NCBI RefSeq assembly: GCF_000372745.1
Contig: NZ_KB889676.1
Location: 37,572 to 101,571 of the forward strand
Direction of reading: 5' to 3'
Length of the DNA: 64,000 bases
DNA from: Embleya scabrispora DSM 41855
GTDB lineage: Bacteria > Actinomycetota > Actinomycetes > Streptomycetales > Streptomycetaceae
Position numbers and translations under genes: made by a program. Shown here piece after piece: positions 53,826 through 63,149 of this stretch. The stretch's first letter is position 1. Every line of letters begins with the position of its first letter. Under the pieces are notes generated by a model. That model ran no database searches. It worked only from the letters and a program-made list of their open reading frames with translations, and had not been told where the DNA came from.

Positions 53826-54422
53826 TCAGCCCACCGGTTGGGTGCGCGGCAGCCAGGTCGGTCGAGTCGCCTCGAACGAGGTGATGTCCTCTTCGTGACG
53901 CAGAGTCAGACCGATGTCGTCCAGCCCTTCGAGCAGCCGCCAACGCGTGTAGTCGTCGATCTCGAAGTCGGCGACGAGCTCACCCGCGCGAACCTGACGG
54001 TCCACCAGATCCACGGTGATCTCGGCGGTCGGGTCCGCTTCGGTCAAAGCCCACAGGCGTTCGACCGTCTCCTGCGGCAGCACGACGGTCAGCAGACCGC
54101 CCTTTTGCGAGTTGCCCCGGAAGATGTCCGCGAAGCGGGCCGAGATGACGGTCTTGAACCCGTAGTTCTGTAGGGCCCACACCGCGTGCTCGCGCGAGGA
54201 CCCGGTACCGAAGTCGGGGCCCGCGACCAGGACGGTGGCGCCCGCGCGCTCCGGCTGGTTCAGCACGAACTCCGGGTTCTTGCGCCAGGCTTCGAACAGT
54301 CCGTCCTCGAAACCGTCGCGGGTGACCTTCTTGAGCCAGTGCGCGGGGATGATCTGGTCGGTGTCCACGTTGCTCTCGCGCAGCGGGACGGCCGTTCCGG
54401 TGTGGGTGGTGAAGGCTTCCAT
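53826..54422 (-). CDS. leuD: 3-isopropylmalate dehydratase small subunit
   Basis: A 198-residue swivel-domain subunit of isopropylmalate isomerase in leucine synthesis, starting at ATG 54420-54422. Motifs are [60 protein letters not shown] and [20 protein letters not shown]. The leuC stop lies three bases upstream, so the two are translationally close and cotranscribed. Confidence 0.97.
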   Translation of the reverse strand: MEAFTTHTGTAVPLRESNVDTDQIIPAHWLKKVTRDGFEDGLFEAWRKNPEFVLNQPERAGATVLVAGPDFGTGSSREHAVWALQNYGFKTVISARFADIFRGNSQKGGLLTVVLPQETVERLWALTEADPTAEITVDLVDRQVRAGELVADFEIDDYTRWRLLEGLDDIGLTLRHEEDITSFEATRPTWLPRTQPVG

Positions 54423-54425
54423 CGC

Positions 54426-55838
54426 TCAGACTCCTGCGGTGCTCAGGTCGGCGGGTGCGGCCAGGTGGCCCAGCACGGCGGTCGCGGCCGCGACCTGCGG
54501 CGAGACCAGGTGGGTACGGCCGCCCTTGCCCTGCCGCCCCTCGAAGTTGCGGTTGGAGGTGGACGCGCTGCGCTCGCCGGGGGCGAGTTGGTCGGGGTTC
54601 ATGCCCAGGCACATCGAGCAGCCCGCGTAGCGCCATTCGGCACCGAAGTCGGTGAACACCTTGTCCAAGCCCTCGGACACGGCCTGCAGCGAGACCCGCA
54701 CCGAACCGGGAACGACCAGCATCCGCACGCCGTCGGCGACCTTGCGGCCCTTGATGATGCCGGCCACCTCGCGCAGGTCCTCGATCCGACCGTTGGTGCA
54801 CGAGCCGACGAAGACGGTGTCCACCGCGATGTCGCGCAGCTTCTGGCCCGCCGTCAGGCCCATGTAGGCGATCGCCTTCCGGGCAGCGGCCCGCTCGACC
54901 GGGTCCTCGATCGCGACCGGGTCCGGCACGGACTCGCCCAGCGGCGCGCCCTGACCGGGGTTGGTACCCCATGTGACGAACGGCGACAGTTCGGCCGCGT
55001 CGATGACGACCTCCTTGTCGAACACCGCGTCCGCCTCGGTCGCCAGACCCTTCCAGTACGCCACGGCCGCGTCCCAGTCCGCGCCCTGCGGCGCGTGCGG
55101 GCGGCCGTTCAGGTACGCGAACGTGGTCTCGTCGGGCGCGATCATGCCCGCCCGGGCGCCGGCCTCGATCGACATGTTGCACACGGTCATCCGGCCCTCC
55201 ATCGAGAGGTTCCGGATCGCCTGACCGCGGTACTCGATGACGTAGCCCTGACCGCCGCCGGTACCGATCCGCGCGATCACCGCGAGGATCAGGTCCTTGG
55301 CGCCCACGCCCTCGGGCAGGTCGCCCTCGACGGTGACCGCCATCGTCTTGAACGGCGCCATCGGCAGCGTCTGGGTGGCCAGCACGTGCTCGACCTGGCT
55401 GGTGCCGATCCCGAAGGCCAGCGCGCCGAAGGCGCCGTGGGTGGCGGTGTGGCTGTCGCCGCAGACCACCGTCATGCCGGGCTGGGTCAGACCCAACTGC
55501 GGACCGACCACGTGCACGATGCCCTGCTCGACGTCGCCCAGCGAGTGGATCCGGACCCCGAATTCGGCGGCGTTCTTACGGAGCGTCTCGATCTGGGCGC
55601 GCGAAACCGGGTCCGCGATGGGTTTGTCGACGTCGAGCGTCGGCGTGTTGTGGTCCTCGGTCGCGATCGTCAGATCGGTGCGGCGAACCCGGCGACCGGC
55701 CTGACGCAGACCGTCGAACGCCTGCGGACTGGTCACCTCGTGCAGCAGGTGCAGGTCGATGTAGAGCAGGTCCGGCTCGCCCTCCGCGCGACGCACCACA
55801 TGTGCGTCCCAGACCTTCTCCGCGAGTGTCCGTCCCAT
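54426..55838 (-). CDS. leuC: 3-isopropylmalate dehydratase large subunit
   Basis: A 470-residue aconitase-family enzyme with a [4Fe-4S] cluster. ATG 55836-55838 is chosen because GGAGGGAC lies ahead; the longer frame does not have this. Motifs are [40 protein letters not shown] and the cluster cysteines in [15 protein letters not shown] and [27 protein letters not shown] is near the C-terminus. Transcription starts opposite ndgR, and control by that IclR regulator is known in S. coelicolor. No leucine-rich leader peptide was found in the 221-base upstream gap. Confidence 0.97.
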   Translation of the reverse strand: MGRTLAEKVWDAHVVRRAEGEPDLLYIDLHLLHEVTSPQAFDGLRQAGRRVRRTDLTIATEDHNTPTLDVDKPIADPVSRAQIETLRKNAAEFGVRIHSLGDVEQGIVHVVGPQLGLTQPGMTVVCGDSHTATHGAFGALAFGIGTSQVEHVLATQTLPMAPFKTMAVTVEGDLPEGVGAKDLILAVIARIGTGGGQGYVIEYRGQAIRNLSMEGRMTVCNMSIEAGARAGMIAPDETTFAYLNGRPHAPQGADWDAAVAYWKGLATEADAVFDKEVVIDAAELSPFVTWGTNPGQGAPLGESVPDPVAIEDPVERAAARKAIAYMGLTAGQKLRDIAVDTVFVGSCTNGRIEDLREVAGIIKGRKVADGVRMLVVPGSVRVSLQAVSEGLDKVFTDFGAEWRYAGCSMCLGMNPDQLAPGERSASTSNRNFEGRQGKGGRTHLVSPQVAAATAVLGHLAAPADLSTAGV

Positions 55839-56024
55839 CGCTGTCCCTCCGGCCGGCGCCATTGCCGGCGCTGTGTGTCCTCTTGTCGCGCGGGTGCGGC
55901 TGATTCCGTATCCGCGGTCGACGCGCTGACGCGTCCCCGCATCCCGACGGCCCCCGGCTGTCTTGTCCGGTGCTCGGGTGCGGCGCGTTGCGCCACTGTG
56001 CCGGCACCGCCCTCGGTCGCGGAC

Positions 56025-56053
56025 TTGCGTCTCGTAATCCGAGACGGCAATAT
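56025..56053 (+). promoter_or_regulatory. Candidate ndgR promoter giving a leaderless transcript
   Basis: TTGCGT (56025-56030), 17 bases, then CAATAT (56048-56053). The A of the ndgR ATG is at 56060, seven bases after the -10, the expected transcription start. No ribosome site precedes the ATG, which fits leaderless initiation. Confidence 0.55.
56029..56045. promoter_or_regulatory. Palindromic operator candidate for NdgR between ndgR and leuCD
   Basis: GTCTCG-TAATC-CGAGAC is an exact inverted repeat with 6-base arms, lying inside the -35/-10 spacer of the proposed ndgR promoter and about 190 bases from the leuC start. IclR regulators bind such palindromes and often repress themselves. Confidence 0.6.
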
Positions 56054-56059
56054 CAAGGC

Positions 56060-56785
56060 ATGGACAATTCTAGCGGAGTCGGCGTTCTCGACAAGGCCGC
56101 TGTCGTGCTGGCCGCGCTCGAAGCCGGTCCTGCCACGCTCGCGGGGCTCGTCGCCATAACCGGTCTTGCCCGGCCCACCGCGCATCGACTCGCGGTGGCC
56201 CTGGAACACCACCGCCTGGTCGCACGCGACATGCAGGGGCGTTTCGTACTCGGCCCGCGCCTGGCCGAGCTGGCCGCCGCGGCCGGCGAGGACCGGTTGC
56301 TGGCCGCCGCGCACCCGGTACTCGCGCACATGCGCGACATCACCGGCGAGAGCGCGCAGCTGTACCGGCGCCAAGGCGACATGCGTGTGTGCGTGGCCGC
56401 GGCCGAGCGGCTCTCCGGCCTGCGCGACACCGTCCCGGTGGGCAGCACGCTGCCGATGAAGGCCGGTTCCGCCGCGCAATGCCTGCTCGCGTGGGAGGAG
56501 CCCGAGCGCCTGCACCGGGGCCTGCAGGGCGCCCGGTTCACCGCGACCACGCTCTCCGGCGTGCGCCGCCGCGGCTGGGCGCAGAGCATCGGCGAGCGCG
56601 AGCCGGGCGTGGCGTCCGTCTCCGCTGCCGTGCGTGGCCCGAGCAACCGCGTGGTGGCCGCCGTGTCCGTCTCCGGCCCGATCGAGCGGCTGACCCGGCA
56701 CCCGGGCCGACTGCACGCGCAGGCCGTGATGGAGGCCGCCGCCAAGCTGTCCGACGCGCTGCGCCGGGCGCAGGTGGAGGTCTGA
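56060..56785 (+). CDS. ndgR: IclR-family regulator NdgR
   Basis: A 241-residue regulator. ATG 56060 ([20 protein letters not shown]) matches the known N-terminus of NdgR; longer upstream frames cross the promoter. The winged helix covers residues about 10-75 ([20 protein letters not shown]). The effector domain follows with [40 protein letters not shown] and [20 protein letters not shown]. In S. coelicolor NdgR controls leucine and other amino-acid genes, quorum-related metabolism and differentiation. It is divergent from leuCD. Confidence 0.95.
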   Translation: MDNSSGVGVLDKAAVVLAALEAGPATLAGLVAITGLARPTAHRLAVALEHHRLVARDMQGRFVLGPRLAELAAAAGEDRLLAAAHPVLAHMRDITGESAQLYRRQGDMRVCVAAAERLSGLRDTVPVGSTLPMKAGSAAQCLLAWEEPERLHRGLQGARFTATTLSGVRRRGWAQSIGEREPGVASVSAAVRGPSNRVVAAVSVSGPIERLTRHPGRLHAQAVMEAAAKLSDALRRAQVEV

Positions 56786-56796
56786 CCGCCCCGGTC

Positions 56797-56822
56797 CCCC
56801 GGACGCCTACGGGCGTCCGGGG
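56797..56822 (+). terminator. ndgR terminator
   Basis: Arms 56797-56807 and 56812-56822 are exact complements (11 bp) around a TACG tetraloop, 12 bases after the stop. Confidence 0.8.
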
Positions 56823-56882
56823 AGCCGCGCCACATACGGCCGTTGGGCACGACGCACGCACACCCGGCGGCGTTCGCATCGG

Positions 56883-56923
56883 AAAACGAAGAAGACCTCC
56901 CGCGCCTGCGAGAGGTCTTCTTC
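56883..56923 (-). terminator. Rho-independent terminator of the tRNA operon
   Basis: Arms 56888-56899 and 56912-56923 are exact complements (12 bp, 12-base loop). On the minus strand the stem is followed by UUUU (56883-56886), eight bases downstream of the last tRNA. Confidence 0.9.
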
Positions 56924-56930
56924 TTCGAGG

Positions 56931-57003
56931 TAGCCCCGACGGGATTCGAACCCGCGCTACCGCCTTGAGAGGGCGGCGTGCTAGGCCACTACACAACGGG
57001 GCC
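56931..57003 (-). tRNA. tRNA-Glu (anticodon CTC), copy 2 of operon
   Basis: A 73-base cloverleaf starting GGCCCCG at 57003. The D-stem is GTG/CAC, the anticodon stem CCGCC/GGCGG holds CTC, and the T-arm has GGGTTCGAATCCC. The acceptor closes with a G:U first pair and discriminator A; CCA is not encoded. It differs by a single base from the copy at 57057 (C27 here, U27 there). Confidence 0.97.
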
Positions 57004-57056
57004 TCGTACTGCTGGATGATGCTCTGTGCCGTGGAAGCCGCGAACGGCTGATCTGG

Positions 57057-57129
57057 TAGCCCCGACGGGATTCGAACCCGCGCTACCGCCTTGAGAGGGC
57101 GACGTGCTAGGCCACTACACAACGGGGCC
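57057..57129 (-). tRNA. tRNA-Glu (anticodon CTC), copy 1 of operon
   Basis: 73 bases, starting GGCCCCG at 57129. It is identical to the following copy except for base 27 (U instead of C), which makes a U:G pair at the base of the anticodon stem. The spacer between the two copies is 53 bases and shows no conserved element. Confidence 0.97.
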
Positions 57130-57180
57130 AGATCATCAATCATGAACTTCTTCCAGCGACATCGCCCGAAGACGATGCAG

Positions 57181-57252
57181 CTGGGGTACCAGGACTCGAA
57201 CCTAGACTAACGGAACCAGAAACCGTCGGGCTGCCAATTACCCCATACCCCA
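57181..57252 (-). tRNA. tRNA-Gln (anticodon CTG)
   Basis: A 72-base cloverleaf starting TGGGGTA at 57252, with TTCTGGT in the anticodon loop, the T-arm AGGTTCGAGTCCT and the acceptor closing TACCCCA with discriminator G. CCA is not encoded. It is first in the three-tRNA operon and lies 51 bases ahead of the first tRNA-Glu. Confidence 0.97.
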
Positions 57253-57333
57253 ATGCTCGGTCCTTCGCGGTGCCCGGGGGCTTTTGCGAGGACTTCGCTC
57301 CGCGCCGCTCCCTTGCGGGGCGGCACGAGAAGA

Positions 57334-57362
57334 ACTTTACCCGATGAGGCGCGCGTGACCAA
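57334..57362 (-). promoter_or_regulatory. Candidate promoter of the tRNA Gln-Glu-Glu operon
   Basis: On the minus strand TTGGTC and TAAAGT are exactly 17 bases apart. The expected start is about 75 bases ahead of the tRNA-Gln 5' end. Confidence 0.6.
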
Positions 57363-57436
57363 AACGGGTTACCGGACCCTCGTTCGAATCGCCACAAGTC
57401 CGGGTGTTGCGCCCACGATTGCCCGCGCGCGCCCGG

Positions 57437-58237
57437 TCAGCCGCGCTTGATCACGGTATTGGTCAGGGTGCCGACACCACCGACGGTGACCGAGACCCGG
57501 TCGCCCACGTGCAGCGGGCCGACGCCGGCCGGGGTGCCGGTGAGCAGCACGTCGCCGGGCAACAGCGTCATCGCCTGGGTCACGTGCACGATCAACTCGG
57601 TGACGGTGCGGATCATCTGGCCGGTACTGCCCGCCTGGCGCACCTCGCCGTTGACGGTGCACGCCACGGTCAGCCCCTCGCCCTCGCCGACCTGGGCAAG
57701 GGTGATGTCGGTCTCCACCCACGGGCCCAGCGGACAGAAGGTGTCCATGCCCTTGGCCCGACCCCACTGGCCCTCGCTGCGCTGGAGGTCGCGCGCGGTC
57801 ACGTCGTTGGCGCAGGTGAAGCCGAAGATCACCTCGGCCGCGCGCTCGGCCGGCACGTCCCGGCACATCCGGCCGATCACCACGGCCAGTTCGGCCTCGT
57901 GGTGCACGTCGTCGGAGATCTGCGGGTAGGCGATGCCGTCGCCGTGGCCGATCACCGACGTGGATGGCTTGAGGAAGGTGATCGGCGCGTCGGGGACGAC
58001 CGAGCCCATCTCGGCGGCGTGCGCGGCGTAGTTCTTGCCGATCGCGACGACCTTGCTCGGCAACACGGGCGCGAGCAGGCGAACCGAGGACAGCGGGTAC
58101 TGGGCGCCGGTGGGCCGCAGTTCGCCGAACGGGTGGCCGGCGAGGGCGTGCACCACCAGCGACTCGGGCTGGTCGGCGTCGCCGGTCACCACCCCGAAGG
58201 AGACGGAATCGTCGGTGGAGAACCTGGCGATGCGCAA
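57437..58237 (-). CDS. Fumarylacetoacetate hydrolase (FAH)-family protein
   Basis: A 266-residue protein starting at TTG 58235-58237 (MRIARFSTDDSVSFGVVTGD) behind AAGGGTG. Family motifs are VVAIGKNYAAHAAEMG, PITFLKPSTSVIGHGD, the metal-binding VHHEAELAVVIGR, GFTCANDVTARDLQRSEGQW and PGDVLLTGTPAGVGPLHVGD. Relatives include acylpyruvases, oxaloacetate decarboxylases and 2-hydroxyhepta-2,4-diene isomerases. The substrate is unknown. It is upstream of the tRNA promoter on the same strand. Confidence 0.9.
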   Translation of the reverse strand: MRIARFSTDDSVSFGVVTGDADQPESLVVHALAGHPFGELRPTGAQYPLSSVRLLAPVLPSKVVAIGKNYAAHAAEMGSVVPDAPITFLKPSTSVIGHGDGIAYPQISDDVHHEAELAVVIGRMCRDVPAERAAEVIFGFTCANDVTARDLQRSEGQWGRAKGMDTFCPLGPWVETDITLAQVGEGEGLTVACTVNGEVRQAGSTGQMIRTVTELIVHVTQAMTLLPGDVLLTGTPAGVGPLHVGDRVSVTVGGVGTLTNTVIKRG

Positions 58238-58323
58238 GATGGGTCACCCTTGCCGAAGAGACACGAACGAGACGTGCCCAAGGCTACGCGGGCGCCGAGC
58301 GCTTCGGCGGATGGTGCTGCGGG

Positions 58324-58509
58324 TCAGGCGTGCGCGTCCACCGGCGGGGCGTCCATCAGGTTGGTGCGCCTCGGGTTCGCGGTCCGCACCTCGGCGATGA
58401 CCGACTGTCCGACTGCCGCCTGGGCCGTTCGCGGGCCGGGCAGGACCACGTCCACCTGGGTCCGCCTGGGGTTGGCCGTGCTGGGGCGGTGCGTACTGAT
58501 GTTGTCCAC
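58324..58509 (-). CDS. 61-residue protein with two TANPRRT repeats, function unknown
   Basis: GTG 58507-58509 lies four bases after GGGAA. The sequence begins MDNISTHRPS, then TANPRRTQVDVVLPGP, a middle GQSVIAEVR, then a second TANPRRTNLMDAPPVDAHA at the C-terminus. The repeats are visible at DNA level (58360-58380 against 58464-58484, roughly 80 percent alike). There is no signal peptide or cysteine. It is 86 bases upstream of the FAH gene. It could be a small structural or regulatory peptide or a peptide-product precursor; no modifying enzyme is nearby. Coding potential is likely but not certain. Confidence 0.55.
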   Translation of the reverse strand: MDNISTHRPSTANPRRTQVDVVLPGPRTAQAAVGQSVIAEVRTANPRRTNLMDAPPVDAHA

Positions 58510-59027
58510 GGTTCCCGGTTCTCGCTCTTCCTTGTTCGCGCCGCATGCGGGGCGCAGTCACAACTGCGTGCAGGGTGCAGCCTTGTTCTCCAAGATTACC
58601 CGTGGTTACGTCAGGGGTGGTCACGGGTCACCCGACGGCTCGATCACCGACTGCACATCACGGTTTACACCAGGTGTTCGAACCGGGACATCAATATGTG
58701 ATTTTCACCTCCCCGGAACCTCGACAAACGTGTGGCATTTTGCCCTTGATCGTCCCTTAATACCGGTTGCTTACCCCACGAAACGGGTTAACCGCCAAGA
58801 TCGGTCGCAATGTCCTTATGTCCGGACCCCGCTATCTTGTTGCCGCCCCGTGGCTGTGCTGAAATGCCTGCGACCACGGGGGTGGTTCCCAACAAGCGGA
58901 GTTCCTTCACCTCAGCGCGCGAACGCGGCCGAGGTGCCCTGGGAAGAACGCGAATCCAGGGATTTACGCACACGAGCCTCGCCTTACCGGCGGGTCTAAC
59001 GACTGGTCACAAGAGGTTGCGACGCTA
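58510..59027. other. 518-base intergenic region ahead of the conservon
   Basis: This gap separates the divergent 61-residue gene and cvnA. Bases 58640-58860 are clearly richer in A/T than the surroundings and probably hold the promoters, but no -35/-10 pair of good quality with correct spacing was found. No RNA gene or open frame with a ribosome site is seen. Confidence 0.5.
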
Positions 59028-62000
59028 GTGCAGGGACGTCGGAAGAAGCAGCACGACTCCGCAGGGGCCCCGGCCACGGCCGGCCCCTCCACGCCGGAGG
59101 TGCGAGCCCCGCAGCAAGCCAGCGGACCCCAGGACGCCAACGAGCCCTCCGACTCCGTCGGGGACTCCCTAGCCGGCGCCGGGGCAGCCCGGCCCACCGG
59201 GGCGGCACCGTCCCGGCTCAAGTTGCTGTTCTCGATCAGGAACTGGCGCATCCGTACCCGGATCACCGCGCTGCTCCTGCTCCCGGTCGTGGTCGCCGCG
59301 TTGCTCGGTGGCCTGCGTATCCAGTCGTCGATCGACAAGACCCGCGAGATGGACACGGTGCAAAAGGCCGCTGCCATCATCGATCAGGCCTCGACGCTGG
59401 CCACGTGGCTGGAGCAGGAACGCGACCTGCTCGCGCAGGCGAGTGTGGCTCCCTCGTCGGATCTGACGGCCGAGGTCAACAAGGCCAAGAAGACCACCGA
59501 CGACCAGGTCACCGTCTACAACGCGGCCGTCGCGAAGATGAATACCGACTCGATGCCGGTGCTCGGCGCCACGCTCAAGGACATCGGCCACTCGCTGACG
59601 GAGCTCAACCGAACCCGTCAGGACGCCTTCCGCACGAGCACCCGCAGCACGGTCGACGCCTACAACAAGATGATTCTGCAGTTGCTGCAGATCAACCAGG
59701 AGGCGCCCGAGGTCACCCGCGACCCCGACCTGATCCAGGGCGCCCGCGCCCTCGGTTCGTTCGGTGAGTCGAAGGCGTACGCGTCCGCGCAGCGCGCCGC
59801 AGTGATCGCGTACGGCCTCAAGCCGAACGAGATCCCGCTGGAGGCGAGCGAGACGCTCGCCCGGCTGAACGAGTCCGAGCAGAACGCGATTCGCGGTTTC
59901 ACCAGCGTCGCGCCCTCCGACTGGAACACGGTCTACAAGGCCAGTGTCAGCCGGGACAAGATCACCGCGGTCGAGGAGCGGTTCCAGCTCTTCAAGAGCA
60001 TGGTCAACGCCGCCTTGGCCTCCAACAACAAGCCGAACGGCCTGGCCCGGCTGGAGAACGCGAACGACTTCACCACGCAGGAGTGGTGGACGTTGTCCAC
60101 GGACAAGATCAGCGCGCTCGGCCAGGTCGAGGCCCAACTCGGGCTCAAGCTGACCGCCACCTCGAAGGATCTGCGCGACGAGGCCCGTACCGACGCGTTG
60201 ATCAACACGATCCTCGTCGTCGGCGCGTTGTTGATCACCATCCTGCTCGGTGTGATCGTGGCGCGGTCGCTGGTGCGGTCGCTGAACACGCTGCGCCGCT
60301 CCGCGCTGGAGGTCGCCGAGGAGCGACTGCCCGAGACGGTGCGCCGACTCTCCGAGTCCGATCCCGGCGACGTGGATCTGGCGATCGAGCCGATCGGCGT
60401 GTTGTCCCGGGACGAAATCGGCCAGGTGGCCCGCGCGTTCGACGCGGTGCACGCCGAGGCTGTGCGACTCGCGGCCGAGCAGGCCCTGCTGCGAGGCAAC
60501 GTCAACGCGATGTTCGTCAACCTCTCGCGGCGCAGCCAGAGCCTGATCCAGCGTCAGCTCGCGCTCATCTCCGACCTGGAGAACCGCGAGGCGGACCCGG
60601 ACCAGCTGGCCAACCTGTTCAAGCTCGACCACCTCGCGACGCGTATGCGCCGCAACGGTGAGAACCTCCTGGTGCTCGCGGGTGAGGAGCCCGGCCGCCG
60701 CTGGACCCGACCGGTTCCGCTGGTCGACGTGCTGCGCGCCGCGGCCTCCGAGGTGGAGCAGTACGAGCGGGTCGAGTTGGGCGCACTGCCCACCACCGAC
60801 ATCGCCGGCCGCGCGGTCAACGACCTCGTGCACCTGCTCGCCGAGTTGCTGGAGAACTCGACCACGTTCTCCAGCCCGCACACCAAGGTGCGCGTCACCG
60901 GCCACATCCTGCCGGACGGTCGCGCGCTGATCGAGATCCACGACAACGGCATCGGGCTCACCGGCGACGACCTCGCCGACGCCAACCAGCGGCTGGCTCG
61001 CCCGCCGGTGGTGGACGTGTCCATCTCGCGCCGCATGGGTCTGTTCGTGGTCGGCCGACTGGCCACCCGACACGGCATCCGCGTCCAGCTCCGGCCGGGC
61101 GAGGGTGGCGGTACCACCGCGCTGGTCATGCTCCCGATCGAACTCATCCAGGGCGACCGCCCCGGTGGCGGCGACGGGTGGAGCAAGGGCGGCGACAAGA
61201 CCGCGGCGGCCGTCTCCGGCTGGACCGAGGAACTGCCCGCGGCCGCACCGCCCGCGCAGGCTCTGCCCGGGCCCCGGGTGGGCAGCCGGGCCCAGGAGCG
61301 CAACCGGCGACGCGAACTGCCGCAGCGGGGCGCCGAGGCACCGGCCCAGCCGGTCAACCAGGCTCCGCAGCCGAACCACGCTCCCGACCACCGGAACAAC
61401 CAGAACGCCGGCAACCAGCCGGCGCAGGCCCCGGTCCAGCAGGAGCCGTCGTACGGCAGCACGCAGTCCTTCGCGGCCCCGTCCTTCCAGGACGGCTCGG
61501 CCGGTACGGACACGCCGTACCCGGGCACGGTGAACCCGTTCGCGAGCGAGCCGGGTGTCACCAGCACGGGTGCGCACCGCGCGCCGAGTTCGCCGCCGCC
61601 GGCCACGCCCGGTCGGGACGACAACCCGTTCGCGCCGGTGCTGCCGCAGCCGCCGCAGCACCAGCCGCACGCGGACGACCCGCGCACCGGGGCCTTCCCG
61701 GCCGCGCCTTCGGCGCCGATGTTCGGCACCGGCGACGACGGCCGCGAGGCCGAGTCGCGCCGGACGCGGTACGGGCAGGACACCGGGGCGTTCCCGGCCG
61801 CTCCGCAGCCCGTGGACGAGCTGGGACGCGCGGGTGACACCTCGCAGTTCGCGTCGCCGTTCGGTGCGCCGTACGCGGACGAGCCGCGGCCCGGGGCCGA
61901 GATCGACCGAGGCGGCTACGAGCAGCCCGCGCAGCCGTTCGGCCGCCCGGGCGCGGAGCTCGCGCCCCGGCAGGACGAGCGCGCGCCCGCTCCGTGGGGC

Positions 62001-63149
62001 ACCGAGTACGACGAACTCACCCCGGTGGCACCGCTGCCGGTCGAGCCCGTCGCGCCGCCGGCCGAGGTGCCGACCGGCTACGACACGCCGCGCCGCGAGG
62101 AACTGACCCGTCGGGAGGAACTGCCGCAGCGCGGTCGTACTCCTCGCGACGGCGAGCAGCCCCCGACCGGGGACTCGCTGCCGGTGCTGCGTGGTCTCGC
62201 CCCGCAGGCTCGCCCCGAGCCCGCGCGGCAGGAGCGGGACGAGCACACCCGGGCCGAGCAGGTACGCGGCCCGCAGGGCGATGTGCGGCCGGCGGCCTCG
62301 CCGTTCGCACCGGTGGGATCCGACCGCTCGGAGGGCTCGCCCTTCGCGCCGGTGGGTGCGCCGGAAAACGCCGAACAACTGCCCGCTCCGTCCGAGTTGG
62401 ACATGAGCGCGCCGCCGAGCACCGGCGACGACGGTAGGCTGCCGATCTTCGACACGCTCGAATCCGACTGGTTCCACCGCCAGGGCAACCGTGGCGGCCG
62501 GATGCGAGCGGCGCAGGTCCGTTCCACGCCGCGAGGCGAGGAGCAGGCCGCGCCGGCGCGCGAGCAGGCGGCCGAGCCGAGTCCGCTCGGCGATCTCGAC
62601 CGTCGGGTGCCGATGGCGACCAACCCGCCGCAGGCACCGGCACCGGTCGAGCAGGCCCCGGCCTTCGGTGGTGGGCGTCAGCAGCCCGTCACCGACATGT
62701 TCGGGACGCCGACGGAACCGGACGAGTTTGTCGAGCAGTCCCCCGCGGTCGCACCCGCCGTCGGCCCTCAGGGTCAGCAGTCCGGCTGGTACTCGGCCGG
62801 TGACGACGGTTGGCGCGCGGCGGAGGCCGCTCGCGAGCCGTCCTCGGGTGGCACCACCGGAGCGGGCCTGCCTCGCCGTGTGCCCCGCGCCAACCTGGTG
62901 CCGGGCGGCGTCGAGCAGTCCGGCGGGGCTCAGGCCCCGGGCCACCCGGGTGCGGGTCCTGCCGCACCCGGCACCCGTCAGGAGCAGTCGGGCCGGCCCA
63001 CGCCGGGCGCTCCGGGCCTGTCCCGGTCGCCCGACGAGGTTCGCGGGCGACTGACCAACTTCCGCCGGGGCATCCAGCAGGGTCGCACCGCCGGGTCCGG
63101 GGGATCCGCCCCTCGGCCTCGTGACGAGAACAACCAGGAGCAGGCATGA
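59028..63149 (+). CDS. cvnA: CvnA: conservon sensor-kinase-like membrane protein with long disordered tail
   Basis: A 1373-residue protein starting at GTG 59028 after AGAGG. A short cytoplasmic N-terminus is followed by a membrane helix near residue 80 (ALLLLPVVVAALLGG). An extracytoplasmic helical sensor of about 290 residues comes next (nitrate/nitrite-sensing type), then a second helix near 391-415 (LVVGALLITILLGVIVA). A HAMP-like region, a DHp-like helix (FKLDHLATRMRRNGENLL) and a HATPase domain follow: ELLENST near 605, DNGIGL near 639, GLFVVGRLA. Residues 705-1373 are a Pro/Gly/Ala-rich tail. The protein belongs to the G-protein-like Cvn complexes of actinomycetes. It overlaps cvnB. Confidence 0.95.
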   Translation: MQGRRKKQHDSAGAPATAGPSTPEVRAPQQASGPQDANEPSDSVGDSLAGAGAARPTGAAPSRLKLLFSIRNWRIRTRITALLLLPVVVAALLGGLRIQSSIDKTREMDTVQKAAAIIDQASTLATWLEQERDLLAQASVAPSSDLTAEVNKAKKTTDDQVTVYNAAVAKMNTDSMPVLGATLKDIGHSLTELNRTRQDAFRTSTRSTVDAYNKMILQLLQINQEAPEVTRDPDLIQGARALGSFGESKAYASAQRAAVIAYGLKPNEIPLEASETLARLNESEQNAIRGFTSVAPSDWNTVYKASVSRDKITAVEERFQLFKSMVNAALASNNKPNGLARLENANDFTTQEWWTLSTDKISALGQVEAQLGLKLTATSKDLRDEARTDALINTILVVGALLITILLGVIVARSLVRSLNTLRRSALEVAEERLPETVRRLSESDPGDVDLAIEPIGVLSRDEIGQVARAFDAVHAEAVRLAAEQALLRGNVNAMFVNLSRRSQSLIQRQLALISDLENREADPDQLANLFKLDHLATRMRRNGENLLVLAGEEPGRRWTRPVPLVDVLRAAASEVEQYERVELGALPTTDIAGRAVNDLVHLLAELLENSTTFSSPHTKVRVTGHILPDGRALIEIHDNGIGLTGDDLADANQRLARPPVVDVSISRRMGLFVVGRLATRHGIRVQLRPGEGGGTTALVMLPIELIQGDRPGGGDGWSKGGDKTAAAVSGWTEELPAAAPPAQALPGPRVGSRAQERNRRRELPQRGAEAPAQPVNQAPQPNHAPDHRNNQNAGNQPAQAPVQQEPSYGSTQSFAAPSFQDGSAGTDTPYPGTVNPFASEPGVTSTGAHRAPSSPPPATPGRDDNPFAPVLPQPPQHQPHADDPRTGAFPAAPSAPMFGTGDDGREAESRRTRYGQDTGAFPAAPQPVDELGRAGDTSQFASPFGAPYADEPRPGAEIDRGGYEQPAQPFGRPGAELAPRQDERAPAPWGTEYDELTPVAPLPVEPVAPPAEVPTGYDTPRREELTRREELPQRGRTPRDGEQPPTGDSLPVLRGLAPQARPEPARQERDEHTRAEQVRGPQGDVRPAASPFAPVGSDRSEGSPFAPVGAPENAEQLPAPSELDMSAPPSTGDDGRLPIFDTLESDWFHRQGNRGGRMRAAQVRSTPRGEEQAAPAREQAAEPSPLGDLDRRVPMATNPPQAPAPVEQAPAFGGGRQQPVTDMFGTPTEPDEFVEQSPAVAPAVGPQGQQSGWYSAGDDGWRAAEAAREPSSGGTTGAGLPRRVPRANLVPGGVEQSGGAQAPGHPGAGPAAPGTRQEQSGRPTPGAPGLSRSPDEVRGRLTNFRRGIQQGRTAGSGGSAPRPRDENNQEQA

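Noticed and set aside
55839..56059. Leucine-rich leader peptide or T-box ahead of leuC
   Set aside because: No short frame with a run of Leu codons and no T-box sequence was found; control by NdgR is the simpler explanation.
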